Source of the DNA: Chara braunii
Taxonomy: Eukaryota; Streptophyta; Charophyceae; Charales; Characeae
Length of the DNA: 52,878 nt
NCBI GenBank assembly: GCA_003427395.1
Contig: BFEA01000008.1
Location: 1,485,381-1,538,258, forward strand
Reading direction: 5' to 3'
Below, in pieces: positions 21,060 through 34,074 of this stretch. The notes under the pieces were generated by a model, which worked only from the letters and a program-made list of their open reading frames with translations, did no database searches and had not been told where the DNA came from. The translations under genes and the position numbers were made by a program. Each line of letters begins with the position of its first letter. Within the stretch, counting starts at the first letter, position 1.

Positions 21060-21898
21060 CTACCGTAGGATCAGGCCCGCGGTCCGGAATGATGGTCATA
21101 CCCCCTACGGCGCAAGGAAGAATGGCACAGGCGGCTCGTACTAGAGGTCTGGCTAAGGCCAGCGCAAGCTAGGAACCTCCGCGTAAAGAGTCTGAGCCAG
21201 AGAAGAGAAAGGAGGTCGTATAGGTGGAGGATGACGAGGAAGAAGACGAGCAGGACGAAAGGCTGCGCCAAGAAGAGGACCAGAGAGCGGAGCAAAGGGC
21301 CAAGAAGAGAGGAGCCCAAGAAGAAGCCGAATTGATCCTGCGCAATACGGCGCCAAGGAAAAAGAAGTATGTGGTCCGATTGGAGGAAGGGTTCGATGTG
21401 GAGAAGGTAATCGATAGGTTACTTGAGGGTCATAATGACCTGGTGACCTTGAAAGAGATCCTGACTTCTGCTCCCAAGCTCCGCAATGAGCTAAAGGGAA
21501 GGCTCTCTCGGCGCTTAGTACCGAATGTCCATCTAAGTGTGATTCTGCCAAAAAAGGCGGAATGGGCAGAAACTGGGACGAAGATGGACTGGAAGTGTGT
21601 GGCCTGCGGTATGGTGGATTTGGTGGTGAAAGGCTCCAATTATGCAGCAATGGAGGATACCGGAGTTGAGATGAATATTATTCGGGAGGCTGACGCGCTT
21701 AGGTTTGGGTTGGAGATAAACCGCTCAGATTGCGGTATTTTACATGAAGCCAACTGCAAGGCAGTGTTTTGTGGGACAACCTCGAATGTACTTATCGAGG
21801 TCGGGAGAGTGAAAGTCAGAGCATGCTTCTTTGTCATGCCAGATGTGGACCATGGCATCCTCCTGAGAGGTCATTTCTGTGAAGGACAGAAACGTTGA
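21060..21898 (+). pseudogene. pol: Protease region of gypsy polyprotein
   Basis: The 21224-21898 frame opens after a TAG, not with an ATG, so it is a middle piece of a polyprotein. It starts with a Glu/Arg-rich acidic linker and ends with a retropepsin-like domain: AAMEDTGVEMNII around residues 142-153 (Asp-Thr-Gly, residues 145-147 of this run), then NVLIEVGRVKVRACFFVMP and GILLRGHF in place of the usual ILLGxPF. The protease would cut Gag-Pol. The catalytic DTG is intact. The altered ILLRGHF and the broken frames on both sides argue against activity. Confidence 0.75.
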
Positions 21899-22347
21899 TG
21901 TTTAATAAACACGACGGAACTCTAATCTTGATTATGTGTGATCCGGCATGTGGGAATTATGAAATAATTACTTGTCGGAACACTGGTCCACGGAGCATAA
22001 GGAACCTGCCCAATCCTAGATCGTTTACAATCGAAGAATCTGAGGATGAGCGCCGAAGACTCCTAAGGGAGCCAGAGGAGGAAAAAAGGGGTGAGGCGTT
22101 CTCCCTCAGTTTATCGGATGTTAACAAGGCCATGGATATAGTTGCCACACATGAGATGGCGGATCCAGATGCCATTCAGGCATTGAGGGAGCAAGTCCTG
22201 GACTGTCCCCAGGCTGGGGAATTGAAGCTGGTCTATCGGCTTCCGGGCGGAAGGAGAGACCATGCAATGATGCAGGCACAAGCAGTAAGCCGACCTTTTT
22301 TAGGGGACGGCTCAAGCAGGGTTCCCAAAGGCGGTACAAGACGATAG
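21895..22347 (+). pseudogene. pol: Linker between protease and RT
   Basis: A 150-codon run in another frame, Arg/Glu-rich. It connects protease to RT in the expected position. No domain is recognised. A frameshift near 22310 leads into the RT frame at 22418. Confidence 0.5.
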
Positions 22348-22417
22348 ATAAGAAGTGTCGCCCAGTTCCCGTCCTTGTCACGGAAGATGAGAAGGTTTAT
22401 TATGAGCGAAACGAGGA

Positions 22418-23986
22418 TTGATACGACGCATGAGGGGGCAAGCAGCGATGGGGCCGTGCCGTATCAATAAAGAGAATGAGGAGAAGTTGATAGTGGGAGA
22501 GTGGGAGTTTCAGCTACCCCGGGAGAGGGCGCTGATGATAGAGTTGATGAAGAAAAGGCATCACGCCTATGCATTCGATGACGATCAGCGAGGGCGGATG
22601 AACGTAGATAAAATCCCCATGATCCGGATTCATACCGTACCGCATGAGCCATGAAATTTGAGAGGGGCACGGTATCCTAATCCTGACGAGGAAAAAAAGG
22701 TAATGAATTATCTCGACGGCAAGATACGTACGCATGTCGCTGACTACTCGAGTGGGCCGTACGCGTCTCCATGGTTTTGTTTTGTTAAGCCTAACGAGAC
22801 ACTGCGGTGGGTACAAGATTTGCAGCAACTGAATGCAGCGACTGTGCGAGATGCGGGAGGTTTGCAAAATGCAGACGCACTATCAGAGTCCTGTGTTGGA
22901 AGGCCTATAATTTCGCTTATAGACCTCTACTCGGGGTATGACCAGTTTCCAGTCTACTACCCGCCAGACAGGCCAGTGACAACAATGCATACACCTAGAG
23001 GACTGATCCATATGAATGTGGTTCCGCAAGGGTGGACTAATGCAGTGGCGATGGTTCAACGACATATGATTCGAGCCATGCAGTCCGTCAGCTCGCATAT
23101 CACTCAGCCGTATATCGACGACTTGGCGGTAAAAGGGCCGGGAGAGAAGGAGAGTAACGAAGTCTTACCAGGAGTAAGGCGCTTTGTCTGGAAGCATGTC
23201 CAGGATCTTGATAAAGTCATGAGCTTGCTTGAGGAGCACAACCTCACGGCAAGTGGAGCCAAATCCAGACAATGCGTGAGAGAGGCTACCATCCTAGGGT
23301 TCGTCTATAGTGAGAAGGGTCGTCGGCCAGACGTAAGAAAGACGGACAAAATTACCGAATAACCAGTACCATTCCATTCGATAACTGATGTTAGGAGCTT
23401 CCTCGGCACCTGTGGGTTCCGGAGAACCTTCGTCAAGAATTTTGCCACAAAGACGGAACACTTAAGAAAGTTAGTTCGTCAGGACCAGGAGTGGATCTGG
23501 GGTGAGGAGCAGGAGAAGGCAGTGACTAAGATGAAAGAGGAGTTTCGAGAAGGAGGGTTAGTATTAGGAGCACCGGACTATAATGCCACAAAGGTAAGGC
23601 CATTTGTCGTTGAAACAGACGCTGGATCGACTGCCTTGGGAGGAGTCTTAATCCAGATAGATGTTGAAGGAAAGGAGAGACCACTGAGGTTTGAGAGCCG
23701 AACTCTCAATACAACTGAGAGAAACTACTCTCAGTTTAAAAAAGAGACTCTCGCTGTCTTTTACTGCCTAAGAATCTTCAGGAATCATATCTTTGGCAGA
23801 AGGTTCATATTAAGGGTGGACCCAACCGCTCTCGCCTAGTCATTGAGAAATTATGTTCCATCGGATCCTACGGTAGCCAGATGGTTGACTTACATCTGGA
23901 TGTTTAACTTTGAGTTGGAAAGGATCCCTGGAAACAAGAATAGCGCGGATGGGTTAAGCCGCATCGACTGGGATCAGCAGAAGTAG
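22418..23986 (+). pseudogene. pol: Reverse transcriptase and RNase H
   Basis: One frame with three stops (TGA 22652, TAA 23360-23362, TAG 23837) carries the whole RT/RNase H. Landmarks in the 22658-23362 run: YASPWFCFVKPNETLRWVQD, SLIDLYSGYDQ (catalytic Asp 89 of the run), VVPQGWTNA, PYIDDLAV with YIDD at 23111-23122, and ILGFVYSEKG. The later run has FLGTCGFRRTFVKNFA (connection) and FVVETDAGSTALGGVLIQ (RNase H first Asp), ending with GNKNSADGLSRI. This enzyme makes the cDNA from packaged RNA. All catalytic residues I can place are intact; only nonsense changes disable it. Confidence 0.85.
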
Positions 23987-24464
23987 AAGGCGGTAGAGAC
24001 TACGCCCCAGTTGATGGGTTATTGGATCAAGAGGAAGACATCTGTCTTCATATAAATGAATGGTTTTTGCGAGTACCTAATTGCATTGGCGACCCCATCT
24101 GGATTGCACCGAGAGGGTATGAACAGAAGGCAGAACTGGTGGTCAAGCCTTCTAAAGAAAAAGACCCATAGGGCGGCAAAAACGTCCAATGGATGATGAA
24201 GTTGGCACTAGCGGGCACACATAGTCTGGTGGAGGAGATGAGAATGATAGAGGAATGGCCAGATGAGGTAGAGAAGCACGAGGAATTAATGGGAGGGATG
24301 TATCTCCTCGTTAATACACTTCTGCAGGGAAACTTTGATCAGATAAGCTTGCTGAATCCAGCTGAGAATGAAGATGTGGTGCCAGAAAGCCAGATGATGA
24401 GTTTGAAAAGGGGGAGATCAAAGAGGCGTTTCGTGCGGAAGAGTATGAATGAATCTACCTGAAG
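23987..24464 (+). pseudogene. pol: RNase H-integrase linker
   Basis: Coding-like sequence continues in changing frames (DGLLDQEEDICLHINEWFLRVPN, then VQWMMKLALAG from 24190). No catalytic motif. Confidence 0.5.
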
Positions 24465-25700
24465 TTGGGGCTTCTCCTATCGTGTGAGATACGGGATAGG
24501 GATGCAAGTGAAATGACTCAAAAGATGAGGCATCTCCATTTGGTGAGAGATGGTCATCTTTTTGTAAAGAGGCAAGTGGGAAACCGCAGGAGGGTTGTGT
24601 GTGGCAGGAATCGTCAGATTGATATTATAGCTGCGCTTCATGATGACATCGCGGGGGGGCACCGGGGAGTTAGTGTCACGTATGCCAAGATAAGCGAACT
24701 ATACTACAGAGATGGAATGATGGAAATGGTCAGCAAGTTTTGCCATTCCTGCGTACCTTGTCAAGAACGGTCTCCTCCGAGACCAGGAGAGCCGTTGCAT
24801 CCAAGGTTCGAAAGGGAAGTGGGGGCCGTAGTACATCTCGACTTGCTCTTCATGCCGATTGGGGATCATGACTATGATTATATCTTCGATGCGAGTGATA
24901 ACCTTTCTGGCTTTGTAGATGGACGAGTCATCCATACAAAGACCGGTTCGGTTTTGGTAAGCTGCGTCGAGGAGTACTACCTGCGTTATTCCTTTGTCAG
25001 AGAGTTTGTAATGGATAGAGGGTCGGAGTTTACCTGTCAGGAAGTGCAAGAGTTGTTGTCAAGATACGGCGTGGTAGCCAATTATACCACGGCCACGCAC
25101 CCCCAGGCGAATGCTCCAGTTGAAAGAGGGCACGACACCATCACGAACCTTCTAGCTAAGTGGACTGAAGGTAGGCCTAATCAGTGGCCAAAATACCTAA
25201 GGACGACATTTTTTGTCGAGAATATTACGGTAAAGAGGACCACTAAGTACGCGTCAGCCACGCTATGGTACGGGAGACACGCCACCTTCCCAATTGAGAG
25301 CTTCTTGAAGAGTTGGAGACGTCAGGACTTAGAAACCAACCTGTCCTTTGAAGAATTGCTCGACATTCGAGCATGACAGGTGGGTGCAATAGAGGAAAGG
25401 ATTCAGAAGGCGTCCAACCAAGTGGAGAAGAGCCGCATGGATGATAAGGCTCGTTGGGACCAGTTGGCGCGAGTACGGAAGGTACCCTTGGCAGTTGGAG
25501 ACGTCGTACTACTATATGACTCGTCCTTAGAGAAACAGTGGTCCAGGAAGCTTGACAAAAGGTGTCTAGGACCCTATCGAATTGTGCGATGTGGAGATTT
25601 TGACGCATACCAAATTGAGGAGCTAGATGAAACAAAATGGAAGGATTGGGTATCAGGAACGAGACTGAAGAAATTTGTGGCAAGAGAGGAGGTAAGATAG
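24465..25700 (+). pseudogene. pol: Integrase
   Basis: Uninterrupted 303-codon run (24465-25376), a TGA at 25374-25376, then 106 more codons in the same frame. Residues of the first run: HHCC zinc motif H59, H66, C96, C99; catalytic core D126 (VVHLDLLFM), D184 (VMDRGSEF) and E220 (HPQANAPVERGH), with 35 residues between the last two, the classic D,D35E. The C-terminal part carries the usual KVPLAVGDVVLLYDSSLE and LGPYRIVR segments and ends at 25700 (KKFVAREEVR). No chromodomain is evident. Integrase joins the cDNA to the host genome. One stop codon is the only visible lesion. Confidence 0.9.
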
Positions 25701-25797
25701 GCGATTCAACTCCTTTAAAGTAGAATCCTAAGTATGTAGAAAAGAGTCATAGATAAGGCATAGAAAGGGGCAGAGGGACCCAGAGCCTAGAGATACC

Positions 25798-27784
25798 ATG
25801 TCATGGCGAGGAGGACGGAAGGCGGGCGCTAGGCGAGAGGAGGAGTTGATACCCGTGGAGGAGGAGCGAGGGGTATATCCCGAGTGTGGGATAGGCTCGA
25901 TGGTCTTCCAGCGGGTTACTGGAGCAGAGCTGAGGGAGTCTCCCCAGCACGCAAGAGGAGGTGGCGCCATCCAGAGGATCATGGCAGGAACTGGAAGCAC
26001 ACCTGGATAGTTCACAGTGGAGAGTGTCTCAGGTTGATGAGGGGCATGATGAGCCAATTGGAGATTCGCCACGAGAGGAGGTCCGTCAGGGAGAAGAGCG
26101 AGGCGCTCAAGGTGGACGCGTAGCAGAGGAGGTGATAGAGGTTGGAGAGGACACTCCACCCCAGGCGCATGTTGCAGAGTTGAGGCCAGAGATCGTACCG
26201 AAGATCGCCCGCGAGGAGGAGGAGGAGCCTCAACAGGGGGAGATTCCGTCCTTGCCGCCAGAGGTAATCCTTTCGCCAGGGGTGAAGATGGAAATTGAGC
26301 GAGAACGGACTGACTGGAGAAGAAAGGCCATCTCCATGATTGATAGGTATCTAGCAGTGCATGCCCAAGAGCACCCTGACATTGAGGAGCCTATGCCTAT
26401 GGAGCCGCCGCGAGAGTCGCGCCAGCTAGAGAGAGAAGCAGGGGCCGAGATTCCGGGGAGAGCAGACCATCGCACGAGAGGGAGAGTACCGGCAGGGGAG
26501 ACAGCCGATGAGAAGCGGGCCAGAGTTGGAAAATGCGTGGAGGAAATTTGGCAGGAAAGTCAGAGATTAGAGGTGGTCAGGGCACTCCCAGATCAACCAC
26601 CACCGCCTAAGCCATGTGGAGTCAAGGAGATGTGGGACGAGTTCTTTGACCAGCATGGCGAGGGGTTGACGACTCCAGAGGGGGCAGGACTCGGGACATC
26701 AAGGAGGCTGGATGAGTACCTGGATCGTAAGATCCGCTTCCTGACCAAAACATCTTTCAATAGGTACCTGATGTTGAAAGATGATCTGGCCGGAAAAAAG
26801 GTGAAGGAAGCGAGTCATGGAGTGCGTCTGAAGGCGGTTGAGGCGGAGGTACGAGAGCTCAGAGCATTGGTGGCTAGTCAAGCTGCCATCATCCAGGATT
26901 TGAGGCGGCAACCTCGAGACAGGGTCGACAGGACAGAGAGAGAGGAGCCTGCCGAGGTAGTGGACGGGGCAGGGAGTAGCCGACATGACGTCCAGAGAGA
27001 GTCAATACAGGACTTGTCCGAGCAGCCACTAGCAGTTGGACTCCCCCTGGAACCGCCCATGGGAAGAGTCATCATGGAGCCTGAGGAGGCAAAGGCAAAG
27101 AGGGAGGCAGAGAGAGAGGCCTTTGAGTTCAGGGCGCCTACTGAACTCGCCACGTTGCCAACAACAGCCGTGGAGCCCATGACAGAGGCTATGCCATTAT
27201 CAGTCGAGAGGGGGCAACAGACAACTAGCAGCGAGCCGATTCAGGGTTCAGTGAAAGGGTCTATGGATGTGCTCCTGAAGGCAGTTGATACTATGCAGGA
27301 AGAGGCGAGTCTATTTTCGCCTGAGCAGAGGGTGGAGGAACCACCTCAGGGAGAAATGATGATTGCGATGAAGAGCGTCATTGAGGGTAGGCCACAGAGG
27401 TTGGATACTCCTGAGTACAGACCAACAGGAGTTGGGATACGGGCAGAGCCGAGTACTCGAGAGATGGATTTGAGATCTAAGGAGTCTATGGACGTGCCCC
27501 AGAGCTATGAGCTGGGCAGAGAGGCTAGCGAGGCACCTTCGTCGCTAGGGTCTCAGAGGAAGAAGAAAAGGCTAAGAAAGTCATAAGACCCGGCTTATTT
27601 TTTCTGCAAGAAAGGGGAATATACAGCCTTGCAGTGTTCTAAGTTTTTGAAGGACAAGGCAATAGGGAAAGTTACTGAGAGTCATGGTAAGATGTATGAT
27701 AGACAGGGTAGAATAGTGGAACGATCTGTCGATGGGGGCCGAGCTCAGTTATATAGGCAAAACCAGGAGGAGATGAGTGAGTAG
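25798..27784 (+). CDS. ORF3 after integrase, with decayed zinc knuckle
   Basis: Starts at ATG 25798 (MSWRGGRKAGARREEELIPV). It shifts frame near 26028, passing a TAG at 26008, then runs uninterrupted from about 25961 to TAA 27584-27586 and on in the same frame to TAG 27782-27784. The protein is highly charged, with Glu/Pro/Arg-rich stretches and a likely coiled coil around RLKAVEAEVRELRALVASQ. After the TAA comes YFFCKKGEYTALQC (27596-27637), which fits CX2CX4HX4C with the first Cys and the His both changed to Tyr, followed by CSKFLKDKAIGKV. It occupies the position of env in some gypsy elements, but no signal peptide or membrane segment is seen. A second nucleic-acid-binding structural protein is my inference. 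Confidence 0.6.
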
Positions 27785-29634
27785 GGACTGGTTAACCTAC
27801 GTATAGGATTACTGTTTAGCTAGCATAAGGATGAGCAAAGTATGTACATTAGGGCCGAGGTTTGACGATATCTTTGTTTTCGTTTTTTGCATTCTTGAGA
27901 GTCTGAATATTTATGCTGTTAATTGTACATATGGAGGATTACAGCGTATGTTTCCCATTGACATTTTTTTTTAGTGATATAAGGGTCAGCGTTATGTAAG
28001 ATAGCATGTATATGACAAGGATATTCTTCCTTGACTTTGACATTCAAATTCAGTAGTTGTCTCAGCGACGTTTCTACCAGTATGATTGGCCCTGTATCAT
28101 ATTGAGAGTGACATTGATTGATCCGAGTGAGTTATGGATCTGGGCTACTATGGGTGTTTTTTTATGAGATATCACATCCCTGAGTGTACTTTTGAGTTGA
28201 GTTATATCCGAGACTATTCCCCTATATATGACGATCATATCACTCTCACATGTGTAGTTTTATTCTGATGTATGATGACTTTGTGTGAGAGATGTATGAG
28301 AAACATCTCATATGTTGTGTATTTCGTGAATGTGAATGGATGTGGACTGTCTACTTTTCGGTATACTCGTGTGATATGGGTATGGGCGGGTGATAGGGTC
28401 GGGTATAAGAAGAGGGAGCGCAGCCTGTTTTTGTGAAAAGTGTGAGAATCCTAAGGGATTTATGAGTCTTTGAGACTTTAATACTTACCATGCCAAATGT
28501 ATTGATTGAGTTATGATGAGGATCCATAAGTTGACCTCTCAGTTTGAGTTGTTTTATGGTTAAGACATCCTCGAGAGGGGAAGATAGTCTCTGTTTGTTT
28601 GGAGACTTACCTTCTGAGAGAAAAGATGTTTCAAGAGAAAAGTCGTGTGAGAGTTCATCCTAAAAAGGGAAGGGATGACAGGGAGACCTATTGAGTGAGA
28701 CCGCCTTCATATGAAAAGGTGGTTAATAGATTTAATGGCATAAAAAACTTATCTTGAATGATAAAGTCTGACGAGAAAGACCACATTTTGTTTGGCCATT
28801 GGTGAAATTTTGGAGGTCGCAAGTGTGATTTATTTTGGGAGATGTCACTGAGAGGTGATCTTCTTGCTCTGATCAAGTAGGGAGGTCACAACCTTGTGAA
28901 TCTGGCGGTGATTTTGTTTTGTGAATGTGGAGAGGTTGTCGTGTTTCTCTGTGTTGTCCCACAGAGGACTGGTAAATACCTTTTATGTGTGTCAGACCTT
29001 TGCGTAGTCCCGCAGTAGGTCTGTTATGTTGCGACACACCGTCCAGCCACTTGTGTTAATCTTGGGGCATTTATGAGAGTACCAAGCTAACGGTAAAGTT
29101 TAGCATCATTAGGGCGCAACCCCTAGTGTCGGTTGCTGATCAGTGTAACCTGACCAGCTGGCCTACGTCTTGCCAAGGGAGTAATGACTTAAAGGGGTGT
29201 GGCCACCTAGGAAGGTTTTACTCCTTCGGAACGGCGTGGGATAGGAGTGGAGTCGAGTCTTTCTTAGTCCTGATTGAATGTTTATCAGGAAAAAACTTAT
29301 CGTGGCGCAACCTACGAGGGCATTACCGCTAAAATAACAACTCGGTGGGTCGTAGATCTGACACAATCACTCAGACTATGGTGGGCCAGGATGAAGAGTT
29401 GACCTCCCTGTACTAGACTGCAGGAAGAGTCTATGATGAGATTTGTATAAATATATATGTTTGATTGCGAAATTTGTTGGAGGGAAGCAAAAATGTCTTC
29501 AAAGGTCTAGGTTAGGGTCCTCGTCCCTGGTTATTGCCCTGTTTGCAAAATAGAGGCTAGGGACACCTAACGAGAAGCCAACATTTGTCTAGGAAAAAGG
29601 GGAGAGGACAATTGAGGAATCCACTTAAGACTTA
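27785..29634 (+). other. Non-coding 3' internal region
   Basis: About 1.85 kb between ORF3 and the presumed 3' LTR start. T-rich, with many short words repeated loosely (GAGATGTATGAG, CATATG). No ORF or RNA gene is recognised. Regions of this kind occur between the last ORF and the polypurine tract in large plant elements. Confidence 0.5.
29591..29608 (+). other. Candidate polypurine tract
   Basis: AGGAAAAAGGGGAGAGGA is an 18-base all-purine run, the right form for priming plus-strand synthesis. It lies just upstream of where the 3' LTR should begin. A TGTTGT about 27 bases further could be the LTR start, but adjacency is not exact. Confidence 0.45.
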
Positions 29635-31287
29635 TGTTGTAATATAGTAATGAGTATCTCATTGTCCTAGTGTCATGACGATGGAGGCCTAGTTTGGAAT
29701 CCTGGCAGCATAAAGTTGCGTTTGGAGTGGACTGATGGAGGTCTCGAACCTGAGTCTATCGGCTGATCAGATTGGTTTCTTTCTCGTTAGCATTTAAAAT
29801 TCTGAATGGATTTATAGGTTTCTGATTCTGCGAAGCGACGGGGACGTCACTTAATATGATCCGGTAAGCTGTCGGTGCGAATACCCTTACAAGGGTATCC
29901 GCCTTGGTTTTTGCAAGTGACATAAAATATGTTTGGTTTAAAAGTTTAAGTATACCGCGCGAGGTGCGACAATGTCTGTGGTTGACGTTAACTGAACGGT
30001 TGGTGAGAGTAAAGATTGTGTAGGCGCTCAGACTTAAGGCGCGCGTGATCTTTTTTTTTCTTTTTTTTTATTGATGATTGTGAAAGTCGGCGTAGCTGCC
30101 GGCCAGATTCTTGTTTTTGATTAAATTAGGATTACAAGGATTATGCCTCTTGGTTGGTGCTTTTGCTTGTGACTTGTGTGTACGTACGGAGGACGGTGTT
30201 GACAATGATGTGAGTTTGAAACGTTTCGGTAGATCTGCGCACCACGCAGTATCGGTTCATTTAGGTGTCCGTCAAAACTAGAGCCAGATTTGGGCTTAGC
30301 ATTATTGGTTACTGCATCGGACTTTCACCAGAGAGATCCGGGGAGCGAGACCAACAAGCGGCATCATAGGGGCATTGGAGCAGCGTGAGGGAGCCGAAGG
30401 GTTGAAGGCGTGGCGCGGGTATCCTTTTTGGTTTTAGTTGCTGCGCAACGCAGGTCTCAAAGGAGTGAAGCGAGGTGGTACATCCTTGAGCCAATAAATA
30501 AAGGCATAACTTTAGGCCTTGTTGGATGCAGGTGAGTAAGATATTGTGTGTCCGATTTACTTGAAGCCGACCAATGCCGATGAGGGCCTCAGAAGCTGTA
30601 ACCTGGGCCTTTGGGACTGGTTCGGGTTTTTAGCGGGTCTGGCTCGGTAATAGCAGCCACGACCGTTGAAAGAAGAGCTCAGGTTGGGCCTAGGGAGTTG
30701 TTTGGCCACCTGATAGCCCTTCGTAGGCTTGCCGTGCGTAAGTCATTCGGGCCATCTGTTTGAAAATGGGGCAAGACAGAGAAGGTCGGCGCAACCCCTG
30801 TGAGACCGTGACATGCATGTAGCGCTAGTGTCTATCTAAACCTGGCCATCATGAGTGGCCAGGGCCGCAGTGGGCCCTGATCGACTGGATGTGGCCAGTG
30901 GGATTTCGGCGAAGGCACACAATAGTACTGGCGCGCAGATTGTTCGCCGGGTCAGGTATAGGGGCAAAAGACTATTCTAGAAGGTTGGTCCCCCTTCGAA
31001 GTCTTCCTAAGGAAAGTCGGCGCTGCTGAACAGATTCGCGCTCGGTTGTAGGATCGAGCGCTACGGCCAGAAGGAACGTTGGCAAAGGCTCGCAGTAACA
31101 GGCGAAATCGATTGTTGGATGAGGGAATACCGGGCAACGCAGATTGAGAGTGGCGGAGACAGGCGGTAGGTGACGGGGAAGAGCAAGAGATCAAAAAGGA
31201 TGGAATGAACTGACCGTGGATTCACGCCAGGTGCGTTCTAGAAACGAAGATGGAGAAGGAGTGAACAGGGAATTTCAAAATAGTATA

Positions 31288-31319
31288 GCTCGCTCGTTTC
31301 TCCACGAAAACGAGCGAGC
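31288..31319. promoter_or_regulatory. Perfect 12-bp LTR hairpin, 3' LTR copy
   Basis: GCTCGCTCGTTT (31288-31299) pairs with AAACGAGCGAGC (31308-31319) around an 8-base loop. The 5' LTR copy has one mismatch. Confidence 0.55.
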
Positions 31320-33342
31320 GAAGGGTTGAGATCAGGGTTTTGGAGTCGGGCGAACACGTTGAGAAAGCCAGAATGGCGAGAAGATAAATGGGTTAGTCAG
31401 TAGAGCAAGTATGAAGTGTGCCTTGACGAAAAGAGGTGGATATGGTAGCGGTCGAGAACGTATGCCTTGCTCGCTTAGCGATGAAAACGAATGCGTAAAG
31501 GTGGTAGGTAGGGGTTTTTACCCCGGGCGAGTGTCATGGTTAAGTTAGTTTTGACCATAAGTTAGTAGAATAAGAGATATATAGGAAATGACGTGCGAGG
31601 AGGGATAGTGAAAATGAATATGGTGGGGACGAAGATCGAGTAACTCACCCACTTCTTCGTGAAAACGAGCAAGTGGAGATTCGTTCCAGAGGTTTTCAGG
31701 TACTGCGAGAAGGGGGGTGAAGTTAGTTTTGAGAGTTAGTGGTTGAATTTTGTGTTGCTTTATTGATAGTCTGCGGAATGTATCTCCCCACGTTTTAGTG
31801 CAAACTCCATACCGATATTGCTCATTCCATTAAGCGAAGTGGCGTGGGGCTAGCGGTGGGAATTGGGGACCTACCTGATCCGCAGTCGCTCCTAGGACCT
31901 GCCTGATCGCACGGCTGGTCCATACACTTGGTCAACTTTGAAGAGTGGGGGCGCTAATTGGTTTGAGCAGTGAAGGTTGAAGGAAGGGGCAAGTACTTAT
32001 CGACGAGAGCCAAAGACTCAGGGGGGGGGGAGGGACTGAGAGTGAAAGCTACGGGGGCCAACTGACTGCAAGGTGGTCATGACCACCAGCTTGGTCGTGG
32101 TTCCATACACCACCGATGTGATTTATTGTCACGACCTTTGTCACTGAGGTCATCACCACTATCAACCACGAGGCCACTACCTTGTCATGTTGCTACTGAT
32201 CGTGAAGCTACCGGTCGCAACAACCATCTTCAGCACCGCTCTGGCAACTTTCAGCGGCCACCTGTGCATACGTACAATGAAATAGGAAAGGGTCAGGACA
32301 TATCTGCTCACGTCAGTGGGGCTACATGGGTAGCATCGGCCTGCACTCTGTTTTTTTTTTTTTTTTTCCACAACCTATGTCCGAGTCTCTATGTGAGAAA
32401 GGTTGATGTACTGAGAAGAAGAGGGGGAGGTCGACTGTTATAAGCCCATAGTGTCTTGTTGTTGTTGCTGGGCTTTGTAGCTGTATATGGACTGATCAAC
32501 ACTGCCTCATGGTGCAAACACTGGGCCTCAGCTGATCAAGATGAGTTCTCGTTGTTCTCCATAGAGCAGTTCTTGCCGAGTTTTCTCATTGAACGTTGTT
32601 GGGTATGACACTATGATATTGGTCTTTAAAATTGTGAATACACGATACCTTGCTGCTGAGCGCGGTTGGTACACGTACAATTTTAAAACCGAGCTTTGCT
32701 ATAGTTTAACTGCGCTTCATATAACATATAGAGAGGGTGGTAAAGTTATCGAAGGAGGCAATTGCTGCAAGTTGGAGAGGCGCTAGAGAACCAACTACTG
32801 GCTGTTTGAGATCTGGTTGACCAAGCTGTTACCACATTCTGGCGATGAAAGATAACAAGGCGCTCTCTTGAGAGTTGAGTTAGCCCCTTTCTTGTATCTC
32901 GAGAATCTGAAATTTTTACTTCTGCCCTTCTTATTATAAGTCTAGTCCAGTTCTAAAAGGAAGGCGGCAGGCGGGATTGCAACCCGTAGGACCGCAGCAA
33001 GACTCTGTGGGGAGTTAGCCCACCGATTGTGGGAGCTCTGCCGGAACTAAGGAGGAGTTCTGAAGGAAGGGAATTGAAAGGTAATCATTACTTTCCTTTT
33101 ATAAGCCCTGTTATAGCCCCTATCTATATCCTTTGCTATGTTTTGACTGAGTATACTGTGTGCATCCCTACTTTAACTTTTCAGTTTGACTTTCAGGACA
33201 CAAACCAGACTAAGTAAAATAATGTGTTTGTAATGTCAGTTTCAGTTTTATTGTTTGATCGAAAGCAAATTGTGGGATTGCATTTGGGGGAAGAATGAGA
33301 TGAAGGTTGTATTGTCTGTTTTGAATGGGTCTATCAAAGGTT

Positions 33343-34074
33343 GGACAAGTCTTCATAAGTTTGGGGAGGCCTGGTGCTATGTTTATTTTGAATTGTCTGG
33401 AGAACCAGAAATGTTGCATAAGTTTGGGTGGTCTGGTTGCTCTAACTTGTGAGGGCGGAGTGTGAATGACTTTTCAGGGACCAAGCATGTTCCATAAGTT
33501 TGGGTGGCTTGGTCGCCTTGTTTACTTCGGGTTTCTTTCAGTTTCTTTAGGTTCTGAACGAGGAGGTCTAAGGATGTTCCATAAGTTTTTGTGGCTCAGT
33601 CTCTTCCTGCTTTGGTCTTAAGAGAAAATGAATCAGGCCGAGGACCAAGACATGTTCATTAAGTTTGGGTGGTCTTGGGCCAATGCCATGCACATGCTGG
33701 AACCAGAAGGTTATAACTTGGCTATACCTTACTACTATTCTATCTATGAACAAGTTAATGAGACATGGTTCCATAAGTTTGGGTGGTCTGACTATAACTT
33801 ATCACCAACTGAAGAGAGTACTAATTAAGAATGAACTTGTGGTACGAAGTGGCAGACAGAAACTTGAGTTAAAGATGATCGGTTCAGTTATATGTTACCT
33901 CAAAAGACTAAGACTAAGTGCAGATAATTATATAAAGTTGAGATACTTAAACAGTTTAGGGCGACTAGGGTGGCATAGTCATATGCCCAAAGAAGATCGA
34001 AGTTGTCGTGCCCTGTGTTTATGTATACTCAATGACGGAGCTAGACATGTTCCATAAGTTTGAGTGGTCTAGCT
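33343..34074. repeat. Seven-hairpin array with constant loop, 3' LTR
   Basis: Same seven units as in the 5' LTR. Unit 2: AACCAGA (33403-33409) with TCTGGTT (33432-33438). Unit 3: GACCAAGC (33479-33486) with GCTTGGTC (33507-33514). Unit 5: GGACCAAGAC (33642-33651) with GTCTTGGGCC (33672-33681), one internal mismatch. Unit 6: AAGTTAATGAGAC with GTCTGACTATAACTT. Unit 7: AGCTAGAC (34039-34046) with GTCTAGCT (34067-34074), perfect. In unit 6 a C-G pair of the 5' LTR (AAGC/GCTT) has become T-A (AAGT/ACTT), a compensatory change. Confidence 0.8.
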
